Assembly: GCA_016650445.1 (NCBI GenBank)
Contig: JAENVS010000034.1
Location: 62,001-126,000 of the forward strand
DNA: 64,000 nucleotides
From: Frankiaceae bacterium
GTDB lineage: Bacteria; Actinomycetota; Actinomycetes; Mycobacteriales; SCTD01
Direction: 5' to 3'
Each line of letters opens with the position of its first letter. Within the stretch, counting starts at the first letter, position 1. Below, piece by piece: positions 11,126-22,042 of this stretch. The translations under genes and the position numbers were made by a program. The notes under the pieces are model-generated. The model was given only the letters and a program-made list of their open reading frames with translations. It was not told where the DNA came from and ran no database searches.

Positions 11126-11980
11126 CTAGGCCGGCCGAGCGGGCAGCGTGCCGGTCGCCCCCTCCGCCGCGACGACGCGCTCGAGCGCCGCCCGCGCGGT
11201 CGGGCCGTCGTACCGGCGTTCCGGGTCCTTCTCCAGCAGGCCGTCGAGGACTGTGGCCAGCGGGCCGGCCGCGACGAACGGCGCGTGGACCCCGGTGACG
11301 ACCTCGGTGAGCGTCGGCAGGGGCTGGCCCTTGTCGAACGGCGGCCGACCCTCGACGGCCGTGAACAGCGTCGCGCCCAGCGACCACAGGTCGGACGGTG
11401 GACCGGGCACCTCGCCGCGGGCCCGCTCCGGTGCCATGTACGACGGCGAGCCGAGCAGCAGCCCGGTGGAGGTGATGCTGGCGTCGCCGGTGAACGTTGC
11501 GATCCCGAAGTCAGTGAGGACGACGCGGCCGTCGGGCCGCAGCAGGACGTTGCTCGGCTTCACGTCTCGGTGGACGATCCCCTGCTGGTGCGCCGCCTCA
11601 AGGGCACCCAGGACCGCCAGGCCGATCTCCGCCGTGGCGTGCGGCGAGAGCGGCCCGTCGGTGCGGACGACCTCGGCGAGGGTCCGCGCATCGACGAGCT
11701 CCATGACGAGGTACGGCGTGCCGTCCTCCTCGGCCACGTCGTAGACCGTGACCGCGCTCGGGTGATCGAGGCGCGCGGCCGCGCGGGCTTCCCGTCGGGT
11801 CCGCTCCTGCAGGACGTCGCGCTCCTCGTCCGAGACGCCCGGCGGGAACGTGACCTCTTTCACAGCGACGTCGCGGTCCAGCACGGTGTCCTGCGCCCGC
11901 CAGACCGTGCCCATCCCGCCTGCGCCGAGCCTGTCGAGCAGGCGGTAGCGGCCGGCAACAGTCCTCTCCACGGTCTCCAC
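11126..11980 (-). CDS. Serine/threonine protein kinase catalytic domain
   Basis: [62 protein letters not shown]; start GTG 11980, longer ORF extension is antisense to the mutase gene. Confidence 0.93.
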   Translation of the reverse strand: METVERTVAGRYRLLDRLGAGGMGTVWRAQDTVLDRDVAVKEVTFPPGVSDEERDVLQERTRREARAAARLDHPSAVTVYDVAEEDGTPYLVMELVDARTLAEVVRTDGPLSPHATAEIGLAVLGALEAAHQQGIVHRDVKPSNVLLRPDGRVVLTDFGIATFTGDASITSTGLLLGSPSYMAPERARGEVPGPPSDLWSLGATLFTAVEGRPPFDKGQPLPTLTEVVTGVHAPFVAAGPLATVLDGLLEKDPERRYDGPTARAALERVVAAEGATGTLPARPA

Positions 11981-12034
11981 GGAGGGGCCGTACCCACCGA
12001 AGCGGCCCGTCACGCTCGGCCTACGCTTTGTGAC

Positions 12035-13612
12035 ATGGCCCGTGCGTCCGAGTCCGGCTTCGAGATCGCCCCCGTCTACCGCGCCGGCGATCTCGCGCCC
12101 GGCCTCGAGGAGCGGCTCGGCGAGCCCGGCGCCTTCCCGTACACCCGCGGCGTCTACCCGTCGATGTACACCGGTCGACCGTGGACCATGCGCCAGTACG
12201 CCGGCTTCGGCACCGCCAAGGAGTCCAACGAGCGATACCGGCACCTGGTCGCCCAGGGCACCGGAGGTCTCAGCGTCGCGTTCGACCTGCCGACGCAGAT
12301 GGGCTACGACTCGGACGACCCGGTGGCCAGCGGTGAGGTCGGCAAGGTCGGCGTCGCCATCGACTCGCTCGAGGACATGCGGATCCTGTTCGACCAGATC
12401 CCGCTCGACCAGGTCTCGACCTCGATGACGATCAACGCGCCGGCGTCGGTGCTGCTGCTGCTTTACGCGCTGGTCGCCGAGGAGAACGGCATCCCGGGCG
12501 ACAAGCTCACCGGGACGATCCAGAACGACGTGCTCAAGGAGTACATCGCCCGCGGCACCTACATCTACCCGCCCCAGCAGTCGCTGCGGCTCATCACCGA
12601 CATCTTCAAGTACTGCAAGGCCGAGATCCCGAAGTGGAACACCATCTCGATCTCGGGCTACCACATGGCGGAGGCCGGCGCGACGCCCGTGCAGGAGGTC
12701 GCGTTCACACTGGCCGACGGCATCGAGTACGTGCGCGCGGCGATCGCAACCGGTCAGGACGTCGACGAGTTCGCGCCGCGGCTCGCCTTTTTCTTCGTGA
12801 GCCGTACGACGATCCTCGAGGAGGTCGCGAAGTTCCGCGCCGCCCGGCGCATCTGGGCCGACGTGATGAAGAACGAGTTCGGTGCCAAGGACCCGAAGTC
12901 GCAGATGCTGCGCTTCCACACGCAGACCGCGGGTGTGCAGCTCACCGCCCAGCAGCCCGAGGTCAACCTCATTCGGGTCGCCGTGCAGGGCCTCGCCGCG
13001 GTGCTCGGCGGCACCCAGTCACTGCACACGAACTCGTACGACGAGGCGATCGCGCTGCCGACCGTGAAGGCGGCGACGCTGGCGCTGCGGACGCAGCAGG
13101 TGCTCGCCTACGAGACCGACGTCACCGCGACGGTCGACCCGTTCGCCGGGTCGTACGTCGTCGAGGCGATGACCGACGAGGTGGAGGCGGGCGCACGTGA
13201 GCTGATGGCCCGGATCGAGGAGCTCGGTGGTGCGGTGGCCGCGATCGAGAAGGGCTTCCAGAAGAGCGAGATCGAGCGGTCGGCGTACGACGTGAGCAAG
13301 GGGATCGACAGCGGCGAGCGTGTCGTCGTCGGGGTCAACCGTTACGTCTCGGCGCAGGAGGAGAAGTACGACCCGCTCCGGGTCGACCCCGCGATCGAGC
13401 ACGACCAGCGCGAGCGGCTGCGGTTGCTCCGCGAGAAGCGCGACAACGCCGCCGTCGACCGCGCGCTCGCTGACCTGCGCAAGGCCGCCGAGGGCACCGA
13501 CAACGTTCTCTACCCGATGCGCGAGGCGCTCCAGGAGCTCGCCACCGTCGGCGAGGTGTGCAACGCCCTCCGCGAGGTCTGGGGCGTCTACCGCCCGACG
13601 GAGTTCTTCTAA
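12035..13612 (+). CDS. Methylmalonyl-CoA mutase-type acyl-CoA mutase, large subunit (no B12-binding domain)
   Basis: [78 protein letters not shown]; ends at 525 aa. Confidence 0.93.
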   Translation: MARASESGFEIAPVYRAGDLAPGLEERLGEPGAFPYTRGVYPSMYTGRPWTMRQYAGFGTAKESNERYRHLVAQGTGGLSVAFDLPTQMGYDSDDPVASGEVGKVGVAIDSLEDMRILFDQIPLDQVSTSMTINAPASVLLLLYALVAEENGIPGDKLTGTIQNDVLKEYIARGTYIYPPQQSLRLITDIFKYCKAEIPKWNTISISGYHMAEAGATPVQEVAFTLADGIEYVRAAIATGQDVDEFAPRLAFFFVSRTTILEEVAKFRAARRIWADVMKNEFGAKDPKSQMLRFHTQTAGVQLTAQQPEVNLIRVAVQGLAAVLGGTQSLHTNSYDEAIALPTVKAATLALRTQQVLAYETDVTATVDPFAGSYVVEAMTDEVEAGARELMARIEELGGAVAAIEKGFQKSEIERSAYDVSKGIDSGERVVVGVNRYVSAQEEKYDPLRVDPAIEHDQRERLRLLREKRDNAAVDRALADLRKAAEGTDNVLYPMREALQELATVGEVCNALREVWGVYRPTEFF

Positions 13613-15780
13613 GCCGGCGCGCTCGGCTCGCGCTCGACGACGTACTCCTTCTCCTGGACGCGCGGGGACGGCTCGACCCGCAGCGGCTTGGCCAGCCAGG
13701 CCGGGAGCCACCAGTTCCACTGGCCCAACAGGCTCACCAGCGCCGGGACCATCAGGGCGCGCACGATCGTGGCGTCCAGCAGGATCCCGACCCCGAGGGC
13801 CGTGGCGAGCACCTTGACGTCCGTGCCCGGTGATGCGGCGAGGGCGATGAACGCCATGAACAGGATCAGCGCCGCACAGGTCACCACTCGGCCGGTGCGG
13901 CCCAACCCCTCGACGACTGCCTGCCGCGTGGAGCCGGTCTTGTCGTACTCCTCGCGCATCCGGGACAGGATGAAGACCTCGTAGTCCATCGACAGGCCGA
14001 ACAGGAAGCCGAAGATCACCACGGGCACCCAGAACGTGATGGCGCCGGTCGGCACGATGTCGAACACCGCCTCGGAGCCGTGCCCGTGCTGCCAGAACCA
14101 CACGACGAAGCCGAAGGTCGCCGCCACGGACAGAACGTTCAGCAGGACGGCCTTCAGCGGCAGCAGCAGCGACCGGAAGGCGCGGACCAGCAGCAGGAAC
14201 GTCACGAAGGCGATCAGGCCCATCACGAGCGGGAACCTCTTGAAGACGGCTTCGGTGTAGTCGCGGACGGTCGCACCTGTGCCGGCGACGCCCACCACGC
14301 CCGGGACGCCGTCGATCGCCTTGCGCATGCGGTCGACGACCTCTGCCTCCTTGAGGTCGACCGTCTCGTTGACGGGGAAGACCTCGACGACGGCGGTGCC
14401 GTCCTTCGTCCAGCTGGGGTCCTCGGGGTAGGCGGCGAACGCCACTCCGTCGACGCCCTCGAGGCGGTCCACGACCTGGCGGGCGCCGGCGGCCGCGTCG
14501 TCGCCGCGTACGAGCACCTCGAGCGGTGTCACCACGCCGTGCGGCACGCCGCTGTCGTGCAGGGTGGCGAGCGCCTCGACCGCCGGGCCGTGGTTGGCCA
14601 GCGCCTCGGTGCGCGGCACGCCGACCTTGATGCCGAAGACCGGCACGATGATGAGCCCCAGGATGATCAGGCCGACCCCCGCCGCGATCCACCGCTGCTT
14701 CGCGATCAACCGGGCCCAGCCGGTCCAGGCCCGCGAGGCCTTGTGCTCGTGGCGGACTCGCGGCCAGTCGACCTTCGGGCCGATGCTGCCGAGGATCGCC
14801 GGCAGCAGCGTGAGGCAGACCGCCGTGCTCACCAGCGGGATCAGCAGGCCACCGATGCCCATGCTGCGCAGGAGCGGCACCGGGACGACGATGAGCGCGA
14901 GCAGCGAGATCGCCACGGTGCCGGCCGAGGCCATGACGGTGTGACCGGCGGTGCGGACCGCTTCGATGACGGCGTCGTGGTTCTCTCGCCCGTGGGCGCG
15001 CTCCTCTCGCCATCGGTTGACGATGAGCAGCGAGTAGTCGATCGCCACGCCCAGGCCGACGAGAGCGATGAGGAACTGCACGACGAAGCTGACGTCGGTG
15101 ACGTAGGTGATCGTGAGGACGCACAGGAACGTCGACAGGATCGAGACCATCGCGACGAGCATCGGGACCAGTGCCAGGAAGGACGCGAAGACGAAGATGA
15201 GGATGAGGAGCGCACCGGCCGCACCGAGCAGGGTCTCGACGAGCAGGCTCGGGCCGCTCGTGTCACCGGTGTCGCCGGCCGCCAGCTCGAAGTAGCCCGT
15301 TGTCGCGATGTCGAAGCCGGTTGCCGTCCGCTGCTCCGCGAGCACCGGCTTGACGAGCTTGAACGACGGCTCCTGCGTGAAGCTGAAGAACTTCTTCTCC
15401 ACCACGACGCCGTACGCCGTCCGCCCGTCCTTCGTCACGAACCCCGGGTCGTCGCTGTTGTGCGTGCCGATGACGCGGAAGCCGGGAAGCCCGTTCGCGA
15501 CGGCGGCGAAGACCCCGTCGACCTTCGCCTGCTCCTGGGCGACGGTCCGACCCGCAGGCACGGTGACCGTGACGATCGACGAGCCCTCGTCCGGGCCGTT
15601 GCCGTAGGTGGAGACGATCGCCTTCTCGGTCTCGTAGCCGGGTTGGCCGGGCAGGGAGAAGTCGACGGTCAGCCGATCGACGGTGGTGGCCGAGGTGGCG
15701 CCACCGGCCACGAGCATGACGAGCCAGAAGACCGCGACCAGGGCGCGGTGACGGAGGACGAATCCGGCAAGACGTTCCAC
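13609..15780 (-). CDS. MMPL family (RND-type) transporter
   Basis: 723 aa with repeated TM blocks, [43 protein letters not shown]. Confidence 0.93.
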   Translation of the reverse strand: MERLAGFVLRHRALVAVFWLVMLVAGGATSATTVDRLTVDFSLPGQPGYETEKAIVSTYGNGPDEGSSIVTVTVPAGRTVAQEQAKVDGVFAAVANGLPGFRVIGTHNSDDPGFVTKDGRTAYGVVVEKKFFSFTQEPSFKLVKPVLAEQRTATGFDIATTGYFELAAGDTGDTSGPSLLVETLLGAAGALLILIFVFASFLALVPMLVAMVSILSTFLCVLTITYVTDVSFVVQFLIALVGLGVAIDYSLLIVNRWREERAHGRENHDAVIEAVRTAGHTVMASAGTVAISLLALIVVPVPLLRSMGIGGLLIPLVSTAVCLTLLPAILGSIGPKVDWPRVRHEHKASRAWTGWARLIAKQRWIAAGVGLIILGLIIVPVFGIKVGVPRTEALANHGPAVEALATLHDSGVPHGVVTPLEVLVRGDDAAAGARQVVDRLEGVDGVAFAAYPEDPSWTKDGTAVVEVFPVNETVDLKEAEVVDRMRKAIDGVPGVVGVAGTGATVRDYTEAVFKRFPLVMGLIAFVTFLLLVRAFRSLLLPLKAVLLNVLSVAATFGFVVWFWQHGHGSEAVFDIVPTGAITFWVPVVIFGFLFGLSMDYEVFILSRMREEYDKTGSTRQAVVEGLGRTGRVVTCAALILFMAFIALAASPGTDVKVLATALGVGILLDATIVRALMVPALVSLLGQWNWWLPAWLAKPLRVEPSPRVQEKEYVVEREPSAPA

Positions 15781-15896
15781 GGCGCATCCCCCTCATCGAT
15801 ACGACTCGCGCACGCTACCGAGACCGGATGTCCATCGCGAGACCTTTGGGTGTCGACGCGCGACTGGTCCGTTCGGGGGATGCCAGGCTGACCGAC

Positions 15897-16583
15897 GTGA
15901 CGACAGAGCGGCTCGGCTTCGCGCACCGCGGCGCGAGCGCGCACGCGCCCGAGAACACCCTGCGGGCGTTCCGGCTCGCGCTGGCCATGGGTGCGCCCGG
16001 GATCGAGACCGACGTCTGGATGACCGCGGACGAGGTCCCGGTGCTGCACCACGGCGGTTCGGTGCGGCGTCGTCCGATCGCGAGCACGCCGGCCGCCGAG
16101 CTCCCGCCGCTGGTGCCGTCCCTTGCCGATCTCTACGCGGCGTGCGGCACGGACGTAGAGCTGTCCCTCGACCTGAAGGACGGACGCGCCGCCGCCGCCG
16201 CCGTCCAGGTCGCGCAGTCCGCTGGTCACGACCTGTCGCGGCTCTGGCTCTGCGGCGGTGTCCAAGGCCCGCTGTCCTGGCGGCACGTCGACCCCGCGGT
16301 CCGGCTCGTCGCGGGCGTCGATCCACGACAGGCCCGGCCCTGGACGGATCAGCTGGCGCGGCTGCGTGACGGGGGGATCGATGCCGTCAACGTCCGGCAT
16401 CGACGCTGGTCGAAGGCGCTCGTCGACAGCGTCCACGAGCATGGCCTGCTCGCCTTCGGCTGGGACGCGCAGTCGACGCGGAGGATCCGCGCTCTTTTCG
16501 CCCTCGGCTGCGACGCGGTCTACAGCGACCACGTCGACCGGCTGGTCTCCGTCCTGCGGGAGGAGCGGCCTAGCAGCCGGTGA
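15897..16583 (+). CDS. Glycerophosphodiester phosphodiesterase family protein
   Basis: GFAHRGASAHAPENTLRAFRLALAMGAPGIETDVWMTADEVPVLHH; GTG 15897 (alternative ATG 15828). Confidence 0.92.
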   Translation: MTTERLGFAHRGASAHAPENTLRAFRLALAMGAPGIETDVWMTADEVPVLHHGGSVRRRPIASTPAAELPPLVPSLADLYAACGTDVELSLDLKDGRAAAAAVQVAQSAGHDLSRLWLCGGVQGPLSWRHVDPAVRLVAGVDPRQARPWTDQLARLRDGGIDAVNVRHRRWSKALVDSVHEHGLLAFGWDAQSTRRIRALFALGCDAVYSDHVDRLVSVLREERPSSR

Positions 16584-18141
16584 CGAGGTCGTCGTTGACG
16601 ACCGTCGGCGGCACCCGGCGATGCGAGCCCGCTTCGTACGCCGCCGCGATGCGCAGCAGTTTCGCCTCGCTCCAGGCGGTACCCATGAACGAGATGCCGG
16701 TGGCGGTCTGCTCACTCACGAGCCCCGCCGGGACGATCACGGTCGGGTAGCCGGCCGACGCGCCTGCGTTGGCGTACGACGCACCCGGAGCGAGGATCGC
16801 GTCGAGGCTGTCCTTCGCGAGCGCGCCGTCGATGACCGCGCCCATCGCGGTCCGCAGCGCGAGTGACCCGGCGGACGCGGTGTTGGCTTCGCCCGGCATC
16901 GCGTCGGACGCCTGCAGCAGGCTCTGGCCGTACTTCACCTTGTCCGGGTGCTTGTCGTTGAAGGCGATGATGGCGGACAGGCTCTTCACCCCGCTGCGCG
17001 GCGTGGGGATCTCGGTCGTCAGGTAGTGGTTGAGGTTCGCCTTGAAGTCGTTCGGGATGAGCGCCAGCTCGGTCAGACCCGCGTTGCCGCCGTAGTCCAC
17101 GACATCGGTCTCGACGAGCGTCGCTCCGAGGCGCTTCAGGTCGGTGAGCACTTGTGTGAAGACCTTCCCCCGCGCCCCGGTGGTCGGGAACGAGTCGGGG
17201 CTGTAGCCGAGACGGACGCCCTTCAGGGAGGCGCCACGCAGGCCCTTGAGGTAGTCGGTGGCGTGCTCGGACGCGGCTGCGGTCGCGGCGTCGCGCGCGT
17301 CGGTGCCCGAGACCGCGGTGAGCAGTGCCGCCGCGTCGGCGACGGTGCGTGTCATGGGGCCCGCGGTGTCGAATCCCTCGGCCAGCGGGATGATGCCGGC
17401 CCGGCTGACCAGCCCGCGGGTCGGCTTCACGCCGACGAGGCCGTTGACGTCGCTGGGCGACAGGATCGACCCCGAGGTCTCCGAGCCGAACGCACCGGCC
17501 GCGAACGCCATCGAGCCCGCCACACCGGATCCGGAGGACGAGCCGGACGGGTCGCCCATGGTGTAGGCGTTCTTCACCTGGCCGCCGAGGCTGGAGTAGC
17601 CGTTGGGCATGGACAGGTCGACCCAGTTGGCGAACTCGCTCAGGTTGGTCTTGCCCAGGATGATCGCGCCCGCCTTGCGCAGCCGCGCGGTCAGGAACGC
17701 GTCGGTCTTGGGGATGCTGCCCTCGAGCGCGATCGAGCCGGCGGTCGTGGGCAGGTCTGTGGTGCCGATGTTGTCCTTCAGCACGACGGGCACGCCGTGC
17801 AGCGGCCCTCGGACGTGCCCGGCCCGGCGCTCGGCGTCGAGGCGTGCGGCGTCCCGGAGGGCGCGCGGGTTGAGGGCCCGGATCGAGTTGGTGGGTCCGT
17901 CGTACGCCTTGATCCGGTTCAGGTACGCCGTCGTGAGCTGACGGCTGGTGAGCCGGCCCCCGGCCATCGCCTGCTGGAGGTCGGCGAACGAGGCCGTCTG
18001 CAGGTCGAGGCCCGCGACCCTGGCCCGGCAGTCGCCCGGCGGAGACCCGGCAGGGCCGCTCGAGGCGGCACCCGCGGTCGGGGCGAGCGCGGCCATCGCG
18101 GCGAGGACGGCGGAGGCGGTGAGCAGCGGCACGAGGCGCAT
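16570..18141 (-). CDS. Secreted amidase (amidase signature family)
   Basis: GGxSSGSGVAG-type amidase signature (DPSGSSSGSGVAGSMAFAAGAFGSETSGSI), GVPVVLKDNIGTTDLPTTAGS; signal peptide from ATG 18141. Confidence 0.93.
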   Translation of the reverse strand: MRLVPLLTASAVLAAMAALAPTAGAASSGPAGSPPGDCRARVAGLDLQTASFADLQQAMAGGRLTSRQLTTAYLNRIKAYDGPTNSIRALNPRALRDAARLDAERRAGHVRGPLHGVPVVLKDNIGTTDLPTTAGSIALEGSIPKTDAFLTARLRKAGAIILGKTNLSEFANWVDLSMPNGYSSLGGQVKNAYTMGDPSGSSSGSGVAGSMAFAAGAFGSETSGSILSPSDVNGLVGVKPTRGLVSRAGIIPLAEGFDTAGPMTRTVADAAALLTAVSGTDARDAATAAASEHATDYLKGLRGASLKGVRLGYSPDSFPTTGARGKVFTQVLTDLKRLGATLVETDVVDYGGNAGLTELALIPNDFKANLNHYLTTEIPTPRSGVKSLSAIIAFNDKHPDKVKYGQSLLQASDAMPGEANTASAGSLALRTAMGAVIDGALAKDSLDAILAPGASYANAGASAGYPTVIVPAGLVSEQTATGISFMGTAWSEAKLLRIAAAYEAGSHRRVPPTVVNDDLVTGC

Positions 18142-18228
18142 GGGGACTGCTTCGCCGCTCGCCGGCAGGCTCCTGCCTGCCGCCTGGGTAGGGTCGAGAG
18201 GGTCTCCTCGCGGAAAGACGGTGCTGCA

Positions 18229-19428
18229 GTGCAGATCCCGTTCGTGTCGTCCCAGGGCGCAAGCCTGGGCATCGAGTGGGAGCTTGAGCTGGTCGACCTC
18301 GAGACCCGCCAGCTGCGCTCGGGTGCGACGGAGATCCTCGCCGAGATGTCGCCGGGCGGGGTGGAGCACCCGAAGGCCAAGCACGAGCTGTTGGAATCGT
18401 GCATCGAGGTCATCACCGGCGTCTCGCAGACGGTCGAGCAGGCGATGGCCGACCTCGCCGCGACGGTCGACGACGTCCGGGAGCAGGCCGACAAGCGCGG
18501 CCTGGGGCTGATGTGCTCGGGCTCGCACCCGATGACGGACCCCACGACGCAGACCATCAGTCCGAAGCCGCGCTACCAGCAGCTCGTCGACCAGATGCAG
18601 TGGCTGGCCCGCGACCTGCAGATCTTCGGGGTGCACGTCCACGTCGGCGTGCGGTCCCCGGACAAGGTCATCCCGATCGTCAACGCGCTCACGACGTACA
18701 TCCCGCACTTCCTGGCGATCTCGGCGTCCTCGCCGTACTGGGTGGGTCACGACACGGGTCTCGCGTCGGCTCGCTCGAAGGTGTTCGAGCGGCTGCCCAC
18801 GGCGGGGCTGCCGTTCCAGCTGTCGGGCTGGCCGCAGTTCGAGGACTACATGGAGACGCTCATCTCCACCAAGACGATCGGGTCGATCAAGGAGGTGTGG
18901 TGGGACATCCGGCCGCACCCGACCTACGGCACCGTCGAGCTCCGCATCTGCGACGGCCTGCCGACTCTCGGCGAGATCGGCATGGTCGCGGCTATGTCGC
19001 ACTGCCTGGTCGACACGTTCGACCGTGAGATCGACAAGGGCTACACGCTGCCGATGCCGAAGGGCTGGGTGGTGCGCGAGAACAAGTGGCGCGCCGCGCG
19101 GTACGGGCTGGAGGCCGAGGTCATCTCCGGGGAGCACGACGTCACCCAGCCGATCCGGGAGTCGCTCCGCGAGCTCGTGAAGGGACTCAGCCCGGCCGCC
19201 GAGCGGCTGGGTTGCACCGAGCAGCTCGGGCTCGTGCTCGAGGTCATCGAGGGCGGCGCGTCGTACCAGCGGCAGCGCGCCGTGGCCGCCGCCAGCGGCG
19301 GTGACCTGACGGCTGTCGTCGACAGCCTGCTGACGGAGTTCGCCACGGGAGAGCGCACGGTGCTGCCCACGCAGGAGGCGGCGACCGCGACCACCGGTGT
19401 GCCCGGTGCGGCCGGCGCAGTGTCGTGA
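18229..19428 (+). CDS. Carboxylate-amine ligase, YbdK/GCS2 family
   Basis: SLGIEWELELVDLETRQLRSGA, GVHVHVGV, SSPYWVGHDTGLASARSKVFERLPTAGLP. Confidence 0.93.
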   Translation: MQIPFVSSQGASLGIEWELELVDLETRQLRSGATEILAEMSPGGVEHPKAKHELLESCIEVITGVSQTVEQAMADLAATVDDVREQADKRGLGLMCSGSHPMTDPTTQTISPKPRYQQLVDQMQWLARDLQIFGVHVHVGVRSPDKVIPIVNALTTYIPHFLAISASSPYWVGHDTGLASARSKVFERLPTAGLPFQLSGWPQFEDYMETLISTKTIGSIKEVWWDIRPHPTYGTVELRICDGLPTLGEIGMVAAMSHCLVDTFDREIDKGYTLPMPKGWVVRENKWRAARYGLEAEVISGEHDVTQPIRESLRELVKGLSPAAERLGCTEQLGLVLEVIEGGASYQRQRAVAAASGGDLTAVVDSLLTEFATGERTVLPTQEAATATTGVPGAAGAVS

Positions 19429-20612
19429 CCACGACCGGCCCTGACATCGCGGCCGCGTGGCTCGACGGGCACGCGGCGGAGCTGTCCGCCATCCGGCGCC
19501 GGCTGCACGCAACGCCGGAGCTCGGTCGGCAGGAGTACGCGACCACCGCGCTCGTCGGCGAGCACCTGGAGCGGGCCGGCCTCTCGCCGAAGGTCCTCGA
19601 GGGCGGCACGGGTCTGGTCTGCGACGTCGGCTCGGTCGACGGACCGATCGTGGCTCTGCGCGCCGACATCGACGCGCTGCCGCTGCCCGACGAGAAGGAC
19701 GTGCCCTACCGGTCGCAGGTCCCAGGTGTCTGTCACGCCTGCGGTCATGACGTGCACACGGCAGCGCTGGTCGGTGTGGGGCTTGCTCTTTCGGCGTACG
19801 CCGACCGTCTCCCCGGCCGGGTGCGCCTCATCTTCCAGCCGGCCGAGGAGGTCATGCCCGGCGGCGCCCTCGACGTCGTTGCAGAGGGTTGGATGGAGGA
19901 CGTCGCTGCGATCTTCGCGCTGCACTGCGACCCCGCGCTCGAGGTCGGTCGCGTCGGTCTGAAGTCCGGGGCCGTGACCGCTGCCGCGGACACCGTTGAG
20001 GTGCGACTGACCGGTCCGGGCGGGCACACGTCCCGCCCGCACAACACCGTCGACCTGGTCCACGCGCTCGGCACCGTGGCGACCGGCCTGCCCGAGGCGC
20101 TCTCTCGGCTCGTCGACCCGCGTGCCGGGCTGTGCCTGGTCTGGGGTCACGTGTCGGCCGGCGTCGCGCGCAACGCCATCCCGCGCGAGGGCGTGCTGCA
20201 GGGCACGCTGCGGGTGCTCGACAAGACCGCATGGCAGGACGCGCCCGATCTCGTACGCCGGGTCGTGGCGGGCCTCGTCTCGCCGTACGGCGCACGCGCA
20301 GACGTCACCTACGTGCGTGGCGTGCCGCCGGTCGTCAACGACCCGTCGGCGACCTCGCTGCTGGCAGCGGCTGTGCAGACCGCGCTCGGTGCCGGGGCGG
20401 CCGTGGCCACGACGCAGTCCCTCGGCGGCGAGGACTTCGCGTGGTATCTCGACCACGTCCCGGGCTCGATGGCGCGGCTCGGGGTGAAGCCCCCCGGGCT
20501 GGAGCGGCCGGTCGATCTGCACCAGGGGCTGTTCGACGTCGACGAGGCATGCCTTGCGGTGGCGGTGCGCGTCCTCGTCACGGTCGCGGTGGCGGCGCTC
20601 ACCACGTCGTGA
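19425..20612 (+). CDS. M20 family amidohydrolase/peptidase
   Basis: LRADIDALPLPDEKDVPYRSQVPGVCHACGHDVHTAAL, RLIFQPAEEVMPGGA, GGEDFAWYL. Confidence 0.95.
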   Translation: MTTTGPDIAAAWLDGHAAELSAIRRRLHATPELGRQEYATTALVGEHLERAGLSPKVLEGGTGLVCDVGSVDGPIVALRADIDALPLPDEKDVPYRSQVPGVCHACGHDVHTAALVGVGLALSAYADRLPGRVRLIFQPAEEVMPGGALDVVAEGWMEDVAAIFALHCDPALEVGRVGLKSGAVTAAADTVEVRLTGPGGHTSRPHNTVDLVHALGTVATGLPEALSRLVDPRAGLCLVWGHVSAGVARNAIPREGVLQGTLRVLDKTAWQDAPDLVRRVVAGLVSPYGARADVTYVRGVPPVVNDPSATSLLAAAVQTALGAGAAVATTQSLGGEDFAWYLDHVPGSMARLGVKPPGLERPVDLHQGLFDVDEACLAVAVRVLVTVAVAALTTS

Positions 20613-21598
20613 CGGGGCGGATGGCGCCGCCCGGCTGGCAGGTCTGGACGGCGCTCGGGCTGGTCTACGTCGTGTGGGGCTCGACGTACCTCGGCATTCG
20701 GTACGTCGTGGAGTCGCTTCCCGCGCTGCTCGCTGCCTCGGCGCGCTTCGGCCTGGCCGGCCTCCTGCTCGCGGCGTACCTCGTCGTTCGCCGCGGCCGC
20801 GCCGCGTTGCTCGCGTCGGGTCGCCAGTACGCCAACGCCGTGGTCGTCGGGCTGCTGCTCCTGCTCGGCGGCAACGGGGGAGTGGTGCTGGCCGAGGACC
20901 AGGGACTGCCCTCGGGACTGACCGCGCTGCTCATCGCGGTCGTGCCGCTCTGGGTGGTGCTGCTCCGGATGCTGGACCGAGACCGGCCGTCGTCGCGGAC
21001 GGTTCTCGGAGTGGCCATCGGCTTCGTCGGGCTCACCGTGCTGCTCGGACCGGGTGCTCGGCCGGACGACGTCGGCCTCGGCCCGGCCGCTCTCATCGTC
21101 AGCTCGAGCGTGCTCTGGTCGGTCGGCTCCTACCTCGCCACGAGGCTCGACCTGCCGAGCGAGCCGCTGGTGGCCTCGGTCGCCGAGATGCTCGGCGGGG
21201 CGGTCGGGCTGGCGCTCTTCGGTCTCCTGCGCTCTGAGCGCGTCCACCTCGCGGACGTCGAGGCGTCCTCCGTCATCGCGTTCGCCTACCTCGTCCTCGT
21301 CGGCTCACTGGTCGGTTTCACGGCGTACTCATGGTTGCTCGGTGTCGCGCCGGTGTCGAAGGTCGCGACCTACGCCTATGTGAACCCGGTGGTGGCGGTC
21401 GTCCTCGGCGCGCTGTTCGTCGGGGAGGACATCACGGTCGCCTCCGTCGCCGGGGGCGCGCTGACCCTGGCCGCGGTGGCCGTGGTGGTCTCGCAGGAGG
21501 GTCTGCGCCGTCGCGCGGATCCGCTTGCGGTGCCGGCGGATGCGCCCGCTCAGATGCCCGACGAGCTGCAGGGCCGGGACCGCAGCTCGGCGACGTAG
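20609..21598 (+). CDS. DMT/EamA family transporter
   Basis: LVYVVWGSTYLGIRYVVESLPALLAASARFGLAGLLLAAYL, two EamA repeats; GTG overlaps previous stop. Confidence 0.92.
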   Translation: MTGRMAPPGWQVWTALGLVYVVWGSTYLGIRYVVESLPALLAASARFGLAGLLLAAYLVVRRGRAALLASGRQYANAVVVGLLLLLGGNGGVVLAEDQGLPSGLTALLIAVVPLWVVLLRMLDRDRPSSRTVLGVAIGFVGLTVLLGPGARPDDVGLGPAALIVSSSVLWSVGSYLATRLDLPSEPLVASVAEMLGGAVGLALFGLLRSERVHLADVEASSVIAFAYLVLVGSLVGFTAYSWLLGVAPVSKVATYAYVNPVVAVVLGALFVGEDITVASVAGGALTLAAVAVVVSQEGLRRRADPLAVPADAPAQMPDELQGRDRSSAT

Positions 21599-22002
21599 TC
21601 GTCGGGCGCGCCTGCAGCCTCGGCCGCGTCGGCGAGGACACCGAGGTAACGGGCTGACGGCAGCCCGCCCTCGTAGCCGTCCAGCACGTAGACCCAGGCG
21701 AGCTGGTCGCCTTCGAGCGTGGCGACCCGCACCTTGATCTTGTTGTAGAGCCCGGTGTCGGCACCCTCCCACGCGTCGAGCTCGCGGGCATCCATGTCGG
21801 TGACGTCGTAGAGCGCAACGAAGACGTGCTCGCCCGGGCCCTCGACGAGCGTCGCGAGGGCACCGTCCCAGCCGAGCTCTTCGCCCCCGAACGTCAGGCG
21901 CCAGCCCTCGATCCACCCCATGCCCGCTGCGGGGGAGTGGGGACAGCGCTGGAGCATCTGCGCCGGGTCGCAGTTGCTGCCGTACGCCGCGTAGAGCGCC
22001 AT
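21550..22002 (-). CDS. Gamma-glutamylcyclotransferase-like protein
   Basis: MALYAAYGSNCDPAQMLQRCP (YGSN motif), YVLDGYEGG; start ATG 22002. Confidence 0.8.
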   Translation of the reverse strand: MALYAAYGSNCDPAQMLQRCPHSPAAGMGWIEGWRLTFGGEELGWDGALATLVEGPGEHVFVALYDVTDMDARELDAWEGADTGLYNKIKVRVATLEGDQLAWVYVLDGYEGGLPSARYLGVLADAAEAAGAPDDYVAELRSRPCSSSGI

Positions 22003-22042
22003 GGGCCGCAGACTATCGGCGGGCAAGTGGAACGATGGGCGC

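Noticed and set aside
10583-12034. N-terminal ~484 aa extension of the mutase ORF
   Set aside because: Antisense to kinase and sensor domain; true start ATG 12035 where family homology begins
13019-15124. 701-aa minus-strand ORF
   Set aside because: Arg/Gly/Pro-rich shadow frame; the mutase (+) and MMPL (-, other frame) explain this DNA with clear family motifs
14080-15891. 603-aa plus-strand ORF antisense to MMPL
   Set aside because: Asp/Arg/His-rich low-complexity translation typical of antisense of high-GC coding DNA; no motif
18142-19512. N-terminal extension of the amidase ORF
   Set aside because: Antisense to the YbdK-type ligase; signal peptide begins at 18141
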